Assembly: GCF_000721105.1 (NCBI RefSeq) | Contig: NZ_JOEV01000040.1 | Location: 1-64,000 of the forward strand | Reading direction: 5' to 3' | DNA: 64,000 nt | DNA from: Streptomyces cellulosae | GTDB lineage: Bacteria; Actinomycetota; Actinomycetes; Streptomycetales; Streptomycetaceae | In this document: piece by piece, positions 23,413 to 30,976 of the stretch | Layout of the letters: each line of letters starts with the position of its first letter | Numbering within the stretch: position 1 is the first letter of the stretch | Made by a program: the position numbers and the translations under genes | The notes under the pieces: generated by a model | Told to the model about the DNA's origin: nothing | The model's input: the letters and a program-made list of their open reading frames with translations, nothing else | Databases searched by the model: none

Positions 23413-25986
23413 TCAGCCCTGCTCCTCATACCGAGTGACCTGTTCGACGAACCAAGACAACGCGGCGATGATCTCTTCCGAGCGGCTGGCCAGCACTTCG
23501 AGAGGGAACGACGGGCGCAACTCCAGTTTTGCCTCGGCTAGTTCGATCCCCTCGGCGGAGTTCAATCGGTCCATGAACTCTCGGCGCAGCGCACTGTCGT
23601 CAAACGGAGGGCGAGAGCGCATGTACTGGAACACGACGTCGACCGTGCCGAAAACCGGGTAGAGCGTGAATGGCCAGATGGTGTCGATGCGGGCTGACGT
23701 TCCACGGCGCAGCATGAGGAAACAGCTGGTCTCGGTGCCCTTGCCGTAGTCGAGATGGCAGCCGGGGGCGAGCTCTTCCCATGCCCGGAGGAAGGACAGA
23801 ACACCCTCGGCAGCATCCGGTCGGTTCGCCCGCAACAATTCCGAGAAGCGTACAGCTCGATCAGCGGGCTTTCGGTCCTGTTCTTCGAACTGGGCGGAGC
23901 CCCCCGCCGAACCGACCTCGGGTACATCCCTGCCCAGGAGCGAGGCCAGATCCTCTGCGGTCAAGCGGTGGGAGCGTCGTGCCTTTCCGCTGGTGTCGAA
24001 CGGGACTCCTTCGGCCTCCAGGAGCGTGCGAGGGTTCCCGCCGTACTCGTCGCTGGGCCAGCGGAATGACGCGGAGACCCTTCCAGCAGCGGTTAGTACA
24101 CGGTATGCACCGGGAACGCCGCTCTTCGTGGCCAGGAAGTTGCCGACGGGCACCGGGTGGCTGCCGATCAGCTCGGCTATGTCGCCGTACGTGGTCCAGG
24201 TTCCGGTGGGCATGGCGATCAGAGCAGCACGCAGCTCAGCCCAGCCCGGCCACTCCTCGCTGTCTGAGTGCTGTTCGTTCTCCGGACCCGGCCAGAGGGC
24301 GGTGGCGCGGGCTGCCAGGTTGTCAGCACGGTCCGTGATCTCCTGTCGACCCCAACGAGGGGTCGCGGCGATCTCCTGATTCATCCGCAGGGCACTGGCC
24401 TCCAGAATCTGCTGCTTACGCTCGAAGGGATGGTTCGAGAGTTTGGAGTTCTCGGCCGAGAGAGTGAGATTCCCTAGGGTGTGGACGAGTAGGTCGTGCA
24501 GTTCCTGTGGCGTTTGGCCGTCGGCGGTGTCCTCGGCGAGCAGGTCGAGCCAGGCTTGAGCCGGCCTCTGCGGCAGAACATGCTCGACGGTGAGCCGGGC
24601 GCGGTTGAAGTCGACGGGTTCCGCGGAGCCGTAGCTTTCCTCAAGGCGTTGCAGCACATACGCGCGCTGCTGGGGCTGACCCGCCCAGTAGAAGGGCTTG
24701 GTGCGAATTCCCTCCGTCACCTGCGCATCGGTGGGCCATCCGCGGCGCCGGCCGGAGAGGTAACGCCTTACCGCCACAGCCGGTGGCTGGTCCGGCTCCA
24801 TGTCGCCCGGCATCGTCATGAACAGCCGGTTCAGCCCTTGGGTGTTGGATTGGCATAGCATTCGGCGGACCAGGAAGCCTTCCACATACCCGAGAGCCTC
24901 GGCCGCTTCTTCGGCGTCGGCGCCTCCGGCGTCCACGAGATCGAGCAAATGGAGCGCGACCGGATAGTGGATACGGCCGCCCCAGCTGGCCAGGTGTGTC
25001 AACTGGCGGCGAAGCGCCGGATGGGGCTCCAGCGAGGGGTCGAGGATGCGTCGGAGCAGTTCGGCACGGCGGGCGAGTTCGGCGATCTCCTTCTCAAGCG
25101 CCTCTTCATTTCCTGTCAGGGGTTCGAGCCGTTGTTGCTGAACGCGGTAGATGTCCGTCTGCTTGGTCTTGCTTTCCCCGCGCACCACAAGGTCGAGCCA
25201 GACGAGCAACTCTAGGTTCTTCGGCCCCAACTGCTGCTGCATGGGCAGCCATAGTTGCTGGTAGACGCGTTCCCCCCGGTTGGGAAGCAACATGAAGACG
25301 TAGTTGCGGAGCAGGTCGCTCTGACTCAGTCCAACGCCAGTGTTGTTGATCGACTCGAAGATCCGGTAGACGTTGTCGCCGCGCTCAGCCGTGATCTCGA
25401 CGATGGAGAGCAGCTCGCGCAGAGCTGTCTCCACCGCGCCGGGCCAGCCCGCGCCGAACTGGCTCTGACCGGCTGCCAGCGCTCCGCGGAAGAAGCGGTA
25501 CGCGGCGCCCACGTTGTCGGCGCCGCCCGAGCGAGGACTGTTGAAGACGCAGGCTCCGAAGGACGATCTGTCGGCCTGCGTCGGAAGCAGCCGGAAGTTG
25601 TCGTCGCCCTCTAGGAACTCGTTGACTAGGTATTGGCGGTGAATGCGGTCCGCCGTTCGCTCCGCACCCTCTGCCTTGGAGTCCCTGATGTGATCACGCA
25701 ATGCCGCGAACGCCAGCATGATCGTCGTAAGCCGCTGCTGACCGTCCACGACCAGCCAGCGCTGTACGCCACCGGCCTGCAACTGCCCGGGCGCTAGAAC
25801 CACAGAGCCCAGAAAGTGGGAGGCGGGGCTGCCGCCCTCCAGTTGTTGCTCCACCAGGTCGAGCAGGTCGTCCCACAAGCGCTGCAATTCCTTGCGCGTC
25901 CAGCTGTACGTGCGCTGGTAGAGGGGCACCTGAAACTGCTTCTCCCCCTGAACGAGCTTCAAAAAGGTGATCTCTTGTGCGCGCAA
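23413..25986 (-). CDS. GmrSD-type (DUF262-DUF1524) restriction nuclease fused to an alkyltransferase-like domain
   Basis: An 857-residue protein. Residues 1-230 are DUF262 (QVPLYQRTYSW, then the catalytic-type motif DGQQR at 81-85, then RIFESINNTGVGLSQSDLLR). Residues about 465-525 are DUF1524, an HNH-like nuclease (TVEHVLPQ, then LGNLTL, then KLSNHPFERK). Residues about 585-665 match the DNA-binding fold of O6-alkylguanine transferase-like proteins: TGTWTTYGDIAELIG, GAYRVLTAAGRVS and LLEAEGVPFD. The PCHR active-site position is GAYR, so it cannot transfer alkyl groups and likely only reads DNA. Residues about 705-857 are an unassigned C-terminal domain. The TTG start follows GGAGGAGG. GmrSD-like proteins restrict modified phage DNA, and this domain mix suggests recognition of altered guanine. 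Confidence 0.88.
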   Translation of the reverse strand: MRAQEITFLKLVQGEKQFQVPLYQRTYSWTRKELQRLWDDLLDLVEQQLEGGSPASHFLGSVVLAPGQLQAGGVQRWLVVDGQQRLTTIMLAFAALRDHIRDSKAEGAERTADRIHRQYLVNEFLEGDDNFRLLPTQADRSSFGACVFNSPRSGGADNVGAAYRFFRGALAAGQSQFGAGWPGAVETALRELLSIVEITAERGDNVYRIFESINNTGVGLSQSDLLRNYVFMLLPNRGERVYQQLWLPMQQQLGPKNLELLVWLDLVVRGESKTKQTDIYRVQQQRLEPLTGNEEALEKEIAELARRAELLRRILDPSLEPHPALRRQLTHLASWGGRIHYPVALHLLDLVDAGGADAEEAAEALGYVEGFLVRRMLCQSNTQGLNRLFMTMPGDMEPDQPPAVAVRRYLSGRRRGWPTDAQVTEGIRTKPFYWAGQPQQRAYVLQRLEESYGSAEPVDFNRARLTVEHVLPQRPAQAWLDLLAEDTADGQTPQELHDLLVHTLGNLTLSAENSKLSNHPFERKQQILEASALRMNQEIAATPRWGRQEITDRADNLAARATALWPGPENEQHSDSEEWPGWAELRAALIAMPTGTWTTYGDIAELIGSHPVPVGNFLATKSGVPGAYRVLTAAGRVSASFRWPSDEYGGNPRTLLEAEGVPFDTSGKARRSHRLTAEDLASLLGRDVPEVGSAGGSAQFEEQDRKPADRAVRFSELLRANRPDAAEGVLSFLRAWEELAPGCHLDYGKGTETSCFLMLRRGTSARIDTIWPFTLYPVFGTVDVVFQYMRSRPPFDDSALRREFMDRLNSAEGIELAEAKLELRPSFPLEVLASRSEEIIAALSWFVEQVTRYEEQG

Positions 25987-26403
25987 GGGTGCAGCCTCCT
26001 CCGAGTGAACGTCCCTGGGGTCGGCATGGGCGACCTGTGACGTCTTTTCAGCTCATGAGGGTAGTCCGTGAGTCTGACACATATGGCCCGAACAGCGCCG
26101 ATGCGGTGCGGGAGCCCGCTTACGGCGGTCACTCCCGTTCTTCGCGCTTGCGAGGGGCCACGTTCGGCAGTCTGGAGAGGTCGCGCCACCGAGCGGCAGC
26201 AGGAGTTTGCCTGGCCGACCGACCCGGGGTCGCCCTGGCACGGGTGACTGGGACCGAACTCGTGCTCTCAGCTTGGGAAGCTGCGCACACGGCTCCGGAG
26301 GACGTGACCGCCTGCCGTGCGGCGGACAATCATGGTGGGGTCAACGGTGGGACTGGGCTGGCCTGCCGGTATTCGGACTAACGTTCACAGCCCTCGTTAT
26401 ATG
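25987..26403. other. Intergenic region upstream of the GmrSD-type gene
   Basis: About 417 bp between the GmrSD-type gene and the DUF397 gene, both read leftward. Presumably it holds the nuclease promoter. No convincing gene, repeat or hairpin was found; several open frames lack starts and codon bias. Confidence 0.45.
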
Positions 26404-26598
26404 TCAGCATTCCGCCGCGAAGTCCACGAACGCGGCCCACTCCGGGCTGCGGAAGGCGAGTTGGGCTCGGGCGGGGGCCTTCGAGTCGCGTACGTGGGCG
26501 GCGTCGGGCGTAACCGCGACTTCGACACACGCGCCGCCCTCATTGCCGCTGTAGCTGCTCTTGAACCAGGCGAGGCGCGCGGGTTCCGCAGTGCTCAT
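26404..26598 (-). CDS. DUF397 small regulatory protein
   Basis: A 64-residue protein with the standard DUF397 pattern: LAWFKSSYSGNEGGACVEVA, then VRDSKAP, then FRSPEWAAFVDFA. Such proteins in Streptomyces always accompany an XRE-type DNA-binding partner and modulate it; the WhiJ and AbaA/BldB-linked loci are the known cases. The start overlaps the stop of the XRE gene by 4 bp, showing coupling. Antagonism of, or signalling to, the partner is the expected role. The length is normal for the family. Confidence 0.93.
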   Translation of the reverse strand: MSTAEPARLAWFKSSYSGNEGGACVEVAVTPDAAHVRDSKAPARAQLAFRSPEWAAFVDFAAEC

Positions 26599-27452
26599 AG
26601 CTCTCCCAGCATCTTTTCGATCAAGGCGAGGGACTCCTGCATGGTAAGCGCCTGCGCCCTGATGCTGCCGTACTGTGCGGCCAGGATACGGACCTCTTCA
26701 GGATCCGTGACCAGTCGGCTGGAGCTCTGTGCCTCGGTGTATCCCAGCTGCGGCTTCCCCTTGGGCGTCAGCAGAATGAAGGAACCGCCCATCCCGGCAT
26801 GCTCTGTACGGTCGTTCGGCATCACCTGCAGTTCCACGTTTCGCAGCCTGCCGAGTCGAAGCAGATGCTCCAGCTGCTCCTTGTGGATCTCTCGCCCTCC
26901 GAGAGGGCGCCGCAACACCGACTCCTCGATGACCGCAGTGATCATCGGAGGAGGCCAGTGCGTGAGGATCTCCTGCCGCGCCAGCCGAGAGGCCACCCGT
27001 TGCTCGATGGTTTCCTCGTCCAGCAACGGTTTCCGCATCTCGTACAACGCCCGGATCCGCCGTTCGGGCTGGAACAGCCCAGGGATGTCGTGGCAGCTGT
27101 AGTCGTTGATCTCAACCGCCTGCCGCTCCAGGCGCGCGTAGTCCCGAAACCAGGCCGGATGCCGAACCCTCGCCTTCGCCTTGGCCTTCTCCACGTCCTC
27201 GATTGCCACCTTCAACATCCCGCTGGCATCGAGCAGTTCGTCCGCCGCCGCCAGGAACTCAGCCTGCGGCGTCCGTCTCCCCCTCTCCAGCGAGGAGATC
27301 AGATCCTCGCTGTACCCGAGCCGGTCCCCCAGTTCCTTCTGCGTGAACCCGGCCCGCTCCCGAAGTACCTTGACCTGCTTGCCGATTGCTCGGTTCAGGT
27401 CGCTCGTCTGGTCGCCTTCGTCGTACGTATCCTGCGGCTCCGTGGCCGTCAT
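26595..27452 (-). CDS. XRE-family regulator with DUF5753 (WhiJ-like)
   Basis: A 285-residue regulator. Residues about 20-75 hold the helix-turn-helix (AIGKQVKVLRERAGFTQKEL, then GYSEDLISSLERGRRTPQ). The DUF5753 effector domain follows (YSCHDIPGLFQPERRIRALY, then GGREIHKEQLEHLLRL, then MPNDRTEHAGMGGSFILL). The ATG at 27452 is chosen because it gives the usual length; a GTG nine codons upstream is possible. It forms a triad with the coupled DUF397 gene and the divergent anti-sigma-like ATPase. Inverted repeats in the 143-bp divergent region are likely operators. Regulators of this class often repress development or antibiotic genes; the target here is unknown. Confidence 0.93.
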   Translation of the reverse strand: MTATEPQDTYDEGDQTSDLNRAIGKQVKVLRERAGFTQKELGDRLGYSEDLISSLERGRRTPQAEFLAAADELLDASGMLKVAIEDVEKAKAKARVRHPAWFRDYARLERQAVEINDYSCHDIPGLFQPERRIRALYEMRKPLLDEETIEQRVASRLARQEILTHWPPPMITAVIEESVLRRPLGGREIHKEQLEHLLRLGRLRNVELQVMPNDRTEHAGMGGSFILLTPKGKPQLGYTEAQSSSRLVTDPEEVRILAAQYGSIRAQALTMQESLALIEKMLGEL

Positions 27453-27506
27453 CCCCACACCCGCCCTGCTGTCGCACACACCTCACGAGGTCACGGCCGA
27501 CACCCC

Positions 27507-27550
27507 GTACAGGACACTGTCCGTACCGGTACACACACTCTGCGTACCGA
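27507..27550. promoter_or_regulatory. Inverted-repeat cluster in the divergent promoter of the WhiJ-like triad
   Basis: GTACAGGACACTGTCCGTAC (27507-27526) is a near-palindrome that overlaps the perfect palindrome GTACCGGTAC (27523-27532). A further CGTACCG copy lies at 27543-27549. The cluster sits between the XRE gene and the divergent ATPase gene and is the natural candidate operator for the XRE protein. Confidence 0.55.
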
Positions 27551-27595
27551 GAGATTCCCTGGTCAGGGTAGAGCGGGGCGACCACGCTCAGTGAC

Positions 27596-28090
27596 ATGAA
27601 GTCAGAAATCTCCACCCGACGGTTCACCCAGCTCTTCAGCGCCACGCCTCGCGGCGCCCGCCTCGCCCGGCTCCTGGCTGTGCATCAGCTCGGCGAGTGG
27701 GGCTGGCCGGCCTGCTGCGAGGTGGGCGAGTCCGTGGCGCTGGTCGTCGCCGAGTTGGCGACGAATGCGGTCACGCATGGGTGCGTGAAGGGACGCGGGT
27801 TCAGACTCAGCCTCTCTGTCGAACCCTCGGGCACGCTCCGTATCGAAGTCGCCGATCCGCGAGGCGACCGCAGGCCCCTCCCCCGTCGTATCGCGACCCC
27901 CGGCGATGAGGGAGGCCGCGGGCTGCTCCTCGTCGATGCGCTGGCCGCTCGGTGGGGCAGCGAGCCATGGTCGCCCTCCGGCAAGGTCGTGTGGGCGGAG
28001 ATCGCTCTGCCCTGCCTCACGGGCGGTGTTCCCGCCTCCTCCTCTCAGTCCTCGATCCGGACTGTCACGGCTCCGGAGGCGGCACGGTGA
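27596..28090 (+). CDS. Anti-sigma-like histidine-kinase-type ATPase (RsbW/AbaA-OrfD class)
   Basis: A 164-residue protein with the HATPase_c_2 fold. The N box reads VALVVAELATNAVTHG and the G box GDEGGRGLLLVDALAARWG. Proteins of this class bind ATP and act as serine kinases or partner-switching anti-sigma factors in the cytoplasm. Many Streptomyces genomes pair such a gene with a divergent XRE-DUF397 couple, as here. The ATG at 27596 starts MKSEISTRRFTQLFSATPRG, a typical opening. No catalytic motif appears missing. Its partner sigma or anti-sigma antagonist cannot be named from the sequence. Confidence 0.9.
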   Translation: MKSEISTRRFTQLFSATPRGARLARLLAVHQLGEWGWPACCEVGESVALVVAELATNAVTHGCVKGRGFRLSLSVEPSGTLRIEVADPRGDRRPLPRRIATPGDEGGRGLLLVDALAARWGSEPWSPSGKVVWAEIALPCLTGGVPASSSQSSIRTVTAPEAAR

Positions 28091-28316
28091 CGGTGGATGG
28101 ATGTGGACTGCCCAGCCGGTGGGGAAGAAGGCGATCACGATCGACAGGTTCAGCGACGGGCTTCCTCACGCCGAGACGGAGCTGAACGGCTACCGCCTGC
28201 GCGGTCCCCGCCGCATCAATGCGGTGCGAGGAGTGCGCCGGCGCAGCGCCGACGAGCCGCTCACCCTCTCCTGGACGCGCGTGCGGACCCCGCCTTCCGA
28301 AATCTCCCCGCTCCGT

Positions 28317-28349
28317 GCGACGGACGCCCCGCCCTCCCCCGTAGAGCAG
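28317..28349 (+). promoter_or_regulatory. 33-bp conserved element upstream of the lytic transglycosylase gene (candidate ECF promoter)
   Basis: The element begins GCGACGGACGCCCCGCCC and ends CCCCGTAGAGCAG. It matches the element at 30908-30940 at 30 of 33 positions and in the same orientation, and both end exactly 36 nt before their start codons. GGAC could act as a -35 and CGTAG as a -10 element, about 15 bp apart. It lies in the 295-bp gap 28091-28385, which otherwise shows no gene I can support. Confidence 0.6.
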
Positions 28350-28385
28350 AAGCAGACGACATCAACCCACAGGGGGGAGCGCGAC

Positions 28386-29504
28386 GTGGCAGGGCACAGA
28401 GTCAGAGGTGCCAGGGGTGCGGTGATCGCGGCGGTGGCCATGGCGGCGCTGACCGCGTCACAGGCGCCGGGGGCGGTCCCGGCACGGGCCTCCGTACCCG
28501 AGCGGGAGGCACCCGTCGAGCACGGGCCGAGCGTGTCGGGCGACGCCCCGTACCGCACCGCACTCCCGCCGCTGCGGACGCGGGAGCGCAAGCGTGGGGC
28601 GTCTGTGCCTGGGGCGGCGGCGACGGGGGCGGGCGCCGCGCTTCCGGCGAGTGTGTTCGCCGCCTACCGGCGCGCCGAGGCGGAGCTGGCGCGCACCGCT
28701 CCCGGCTGCCGGCTGCGCTGGCAGTTGCTGGCCGCGATCGGCCAGGTGGAGTCCGGGCAGGCGCTGGGCGGTCGGGTGACGGCGGACGGTACGACCGTGG
28801 CGCCGATCCTCGGGCCGCGACTGGACGGCGGCGCCTTCGCCGTCGTACGGGACACCGACGGCGGCGCGTACGACGGGGACCCGGCCTACGACCGGGCGGT
28901 CGGGCCGATGCAGTTCATCCCGTCGACCTGGACCCGCTGGGGCGCGGACGGCAACGGCGACGGGCGGGCCGACCCGGGCAACGTCTTCGACGCGGCACTC
29001 GCCGCCGGGCGCTATCTGTGCGCGGGCGGGCGGGACCTCTCCGACCCGGCCGCGTTGGACCGGGCGGTCCTCGGCTACAACCACTCGGAGGCATATCTCC
29101 GCACGGTCAGAGCCTGGTACGCCTACTTCCTGGAAGGGCACCGGGTGGTGCCGGACAGCTCCGCGAACGGTTCGAGACACCCCGAGCCGTCGCGGCCGAA
29201 ACCCGCGCCGGAACACAGGCCGGAATCCACGCCGGAATCCACGCCGAAGCCGACCCCGTCCCCCCGTCCCAGCGCCTCCCCGTCCCGGGCCGCGTCCGCG
29301 CCTGCCTCGCCGACCCCCGGCACGTCCGGTCCGACAGCCGGGGGTGCCGGGGGTGAGGAGACGAAGGAACCCCAACTCCCCGCCCCGGGCACGGACATCG
29401 AGTTGCCCGGCGGCGACCTGCTGCCCAGCGGCGCTCCGCTGGGCAGCAACAGTGCGGACTCGATGGCCTCCACCCCCTCCACAACCGCGGATACTGGGCG
29501 GTAA
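28386..29504 (+). CDS. Secreted lytic transglycosylase (MltB-like) with Pro/Ser-rich tail
   Basis: A 372-residue exported enzyme that cleaves peptidoglycan glycan strands. Residues 1-35 form a signal peptide (VAMAALTASQAPGAVPARAS). Residues about 85-250 are a lysozyme-like transglycosylase domain: LRWQLLAAIGQVESGQALGG with the catalytic Glu in VESGQ, then AVGPMQFIPSTWTRWG, then AGRYLCAGGRDL, then AVLGYNHSEAYL. The last ~120 residues are a Pro/Thr/Ser-rich spacer, probably spanning the wall. The GTG at 28386 follows GGGGGGAGCGC; the open frame extends 160 codons upstream but lacks coding character. It lies directly before the membrane-anchored sigma gene, sharing an upstream motif with the mce operon. 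Confidence 0.9.
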   Translation: MAGHRVRGARGAVIAAVAMAALTASQAPGAVPARASVPEREAPVEHGPSVSGDAPYRTALPPLRTRERKRGASVPGAAATGAGAALPASVFAAYRRAEAELARTAPGCRLRWQLLAAIGQVESGQALGGRVTADGTTVAPILGPRLDGGAFAVVRDTDGGAYDGDPAYDRAVGPMQFIPSTWTRWGADGNGDGRADPGNVFDAALAAGRYLCAGGRDLSDPAALDRAVLGYNHSEAYLRTVRAWYAYFLEGHRVVPDSSANGSRHPEPSRPKPAPEHRPESTPESTPKPTPSPRPSASPSRAASAPASPTPGTSGPTAGGAGGEETKEPQLPAPGTDIELPGGDLLPSGAPLGSNSADSMASTPSTTADTGR

Positions 29505-29558
29505 TGTCGCCATCCGCCGGACAGCACGAGACCGGCGGATGAGCGCGAAGGGGTCCTC

Positions 29559-30692
29559 ATGGCGATGGACATGCCTGACATGCCTGATATGCCTGCGGAG
29601 ATACAGGCGGCCCACGACCGTTGGCAGCGCATGTGGAGCCACCGCGAACAACTGCTCAAGGTGGCCCGGCGCAGGTCGATGAGCCCTGAGGACGCCGAGG
29701 ACGCGGTGCACGAGGCCATGCTGCGCGCCGCGGAGCGCCCCGACCTGGACGACGAACGCCTCGGCGCCTGGCTGACGACCGTGACCATGCGGCTGTGCGT
29801 CGACCGGTACCGCCAGGTCAACCGCGAGGCCGAGGTACGCAGCAGCCCCACGCTCGTCGCGCCGGGCCCGGTGCCCGTCGAGGAGGCGGTGTGCGACCGG
29901 GCCGAGGCCAAGTGGCTGGCCGTGCGCAGCGGGGAACTGCCCGCGCGCCAGGCCGAAGCGCTCCGGCTGAAGTCCGAGGACCTCGACGTCGGCCAGGTCG
30001 CCGTGCGCATGGGGCTCAGCTACCGGACCGTCGAGTCGCTGCTCGCCCGGGCCCGGCGCACGCTGCGTACCTCGCTGGCCGGGACGCTGGGCCTCGCCCT
30101 GTTCCTGTGGGGGCGCGGGAAGCTTCGCGCGGGCGGACACGCGCAGGCTGTGGTGGTGACCTCGACGGCCGCGACCCTGGTGGTGGCGGGGTTCGTGTTG
30201 CCGTATGTCCACGACGGGAACGGGGACGGGCAGGGCACTCCCCGGCCCTCGGTGTCCCGTATGGCCCAGGCGACCACGCGGACCGTCCGGCCCGACGACG
30301 TCGGCCGGACAGCCACCCCGAACGCCCGTGATCTGTCGGCCGCCTCGACGTCTCACGAAGCGACGCCGACTCCGACGCCGACAGTGCCGCCCGGCGATCA
30401 CGACCGGTCGCTGCTGCCACTGTCGGTGCCACCGCTGCCGGACGTCTCGCTGTCGCCGGTGCCGCCCGTTCCCGGCGTGTCCGGCGTCCCCGGCGTGTCC
30501 GGCGTGTCCGGCGTCCCCGGCGTGTCCGGCGTGTCCGACCTGCCGAACGCATCCGACCTCCCCGACCTCCCCAATCTGCCGGCCGCGTCCGCGATCCCGA
30601 CGACGCTACCGGCCCTCCCTGAGGCTCCCGCCACGTCCCCCGCCACGTCCTCCGCCCCGGCCGGCGTACCGACGCCGACCCCGCTGCCGTAA
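29559..30692 (+). CDS. ECF sigma factor with a fused transmembrane helix and Pro-rich extracytoplasmic tail
   Basis: A 377-residue protein. Region 2 (AEDAVHEAMLRAAERPDLDD, then LGAWLTTVTMRLCVDRYRQV) and region 4 (GELPARQAEALRLKSEDLDV, then VRMGLSYRTVESLLARARRT) fill residues about 30-185. A single transmembrane helix (VVVTSTAATLVVAGFVLPYV) spans residues about 208-228. The remaining ~150 residues are a Thr/Pro/Ser-rich external tail with a GVSGVPGVSG repeat. The sigma factor is thus tethered to the membrane and could be released by proteolysis. The ATG follows AAGGGG. Its neighbours, a wall lytic enzyme and the mce importer, share a 33-bp upstream motif that could be its promoter. Confidence 0.9.
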   Translation: MAMDMPDMPDMPAEIQAAHDRWQRMWSHREQLLKVARRRSMSPEDAEDAVHEAMLRAAERPDLDDERLGAWLTTVTMRLCVDRYRQVNREAEVRSSPTLVAPGPVPVEEAVCDRAEAKWLAVRSGELPARQAEALRLKSEDLDVGQVAVRMGLSYRTVESLLARARRTLRTSLAGTLGLALFLWGRGKLRAGGHAQAVVVTSTAATLVVAGFVLPYVHDGNGDGQGTPRPSVSRMAQATTRTVRPDDVGRTATPNARDLSAASTSHEATPTPTPTVPPGDHDRSLLPLSVPPLPDVSLSPVPPVPGVSGVPGVSGVSGVPGVSGVSDLPNASDLPDLPNLPAASAIPTTLPALPEAPATSPATSSAPAGVPTPTPLP

Positions 30693-30706
30693 AACCGCGC
30701 CAAGGG

Positions 30707-30846
30707 CGCCGCCGTAGAACCAGTAGCACCACCGGGATAGACGCCGCCGTAGAACCAGTAGCACCACCGGGAAAGTCGCCGCCGTAGAACCAGTAGCACC
30801 ACCGCGAAAGTCGCCGCCGTAGAACCAGTAGCACCGCCGGGAAAGA
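30707..30846. repeat. 35-bp tandem repeat, 4 copies
   Basis: Units beginning CGCCGCCGTAGAACCAGTAG occur at an exact 35-bp period (GTAGAACC at 30714, 30749, 30784 and 30819) with a few changes between copies. The array fills the gap between the sigma-factor gene and the promoter element of the mce operon. Because 35 is not a multiple of three, coding is unlikely. Confidence 0.9.
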
Positions 30847-30907
30847 CGCCGCCGCCGACCTGGCGGAAACCCCGCCGCAAGACCCCGGAAAAAAATCCGC
30901 GTCCCTC

Positions 30908-30940
30908 GCGACGGACACCCCGCCCCTCCCCGTAGAGCAG
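30908..30940 (+). promoter_or_regulatory. 33-bp conserved element upstream of the mce operon (candidate ECF promoter)
   Basis: This is the second copy of the element at 28317-28349, differing at three of 33 positions. It ends 36 nt before the ATG at 30977, the same distance as in the other copy. Equal spacing in two unrelated upstream regions argues for a promoter rather than a chance repeat. It is separated from the sigma gene by the 35-bp repeat array. Confidence 0.65.
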
Positions 30941-30976
30941 ATGTCAGAGCTGCTCCACGGCTGAAGGGTGGACCGG

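Noticed and set aside
25120..25145. GGGTTCGAGCC-like tRNA T-arm
   Set aside because: It lies inside the GmrSD-type coding sequence, and no cloverleaf can be drawn around it.
25977..26381. 134-codon rightward frame upstream of the GmrSD-type gene
   Set aside because: No convincing start, Arg-rich shadow-like composition and overlap with the nuclease promoter region.
28100..28385. Open frame running into the lytic transglycosylase gene
   Set aside because: It reads without a stop, but the protein there has no signal or motif. The GTG at 28386 has a strong ribosome site and signal peptide, and the stretch contains the candidate promoter.
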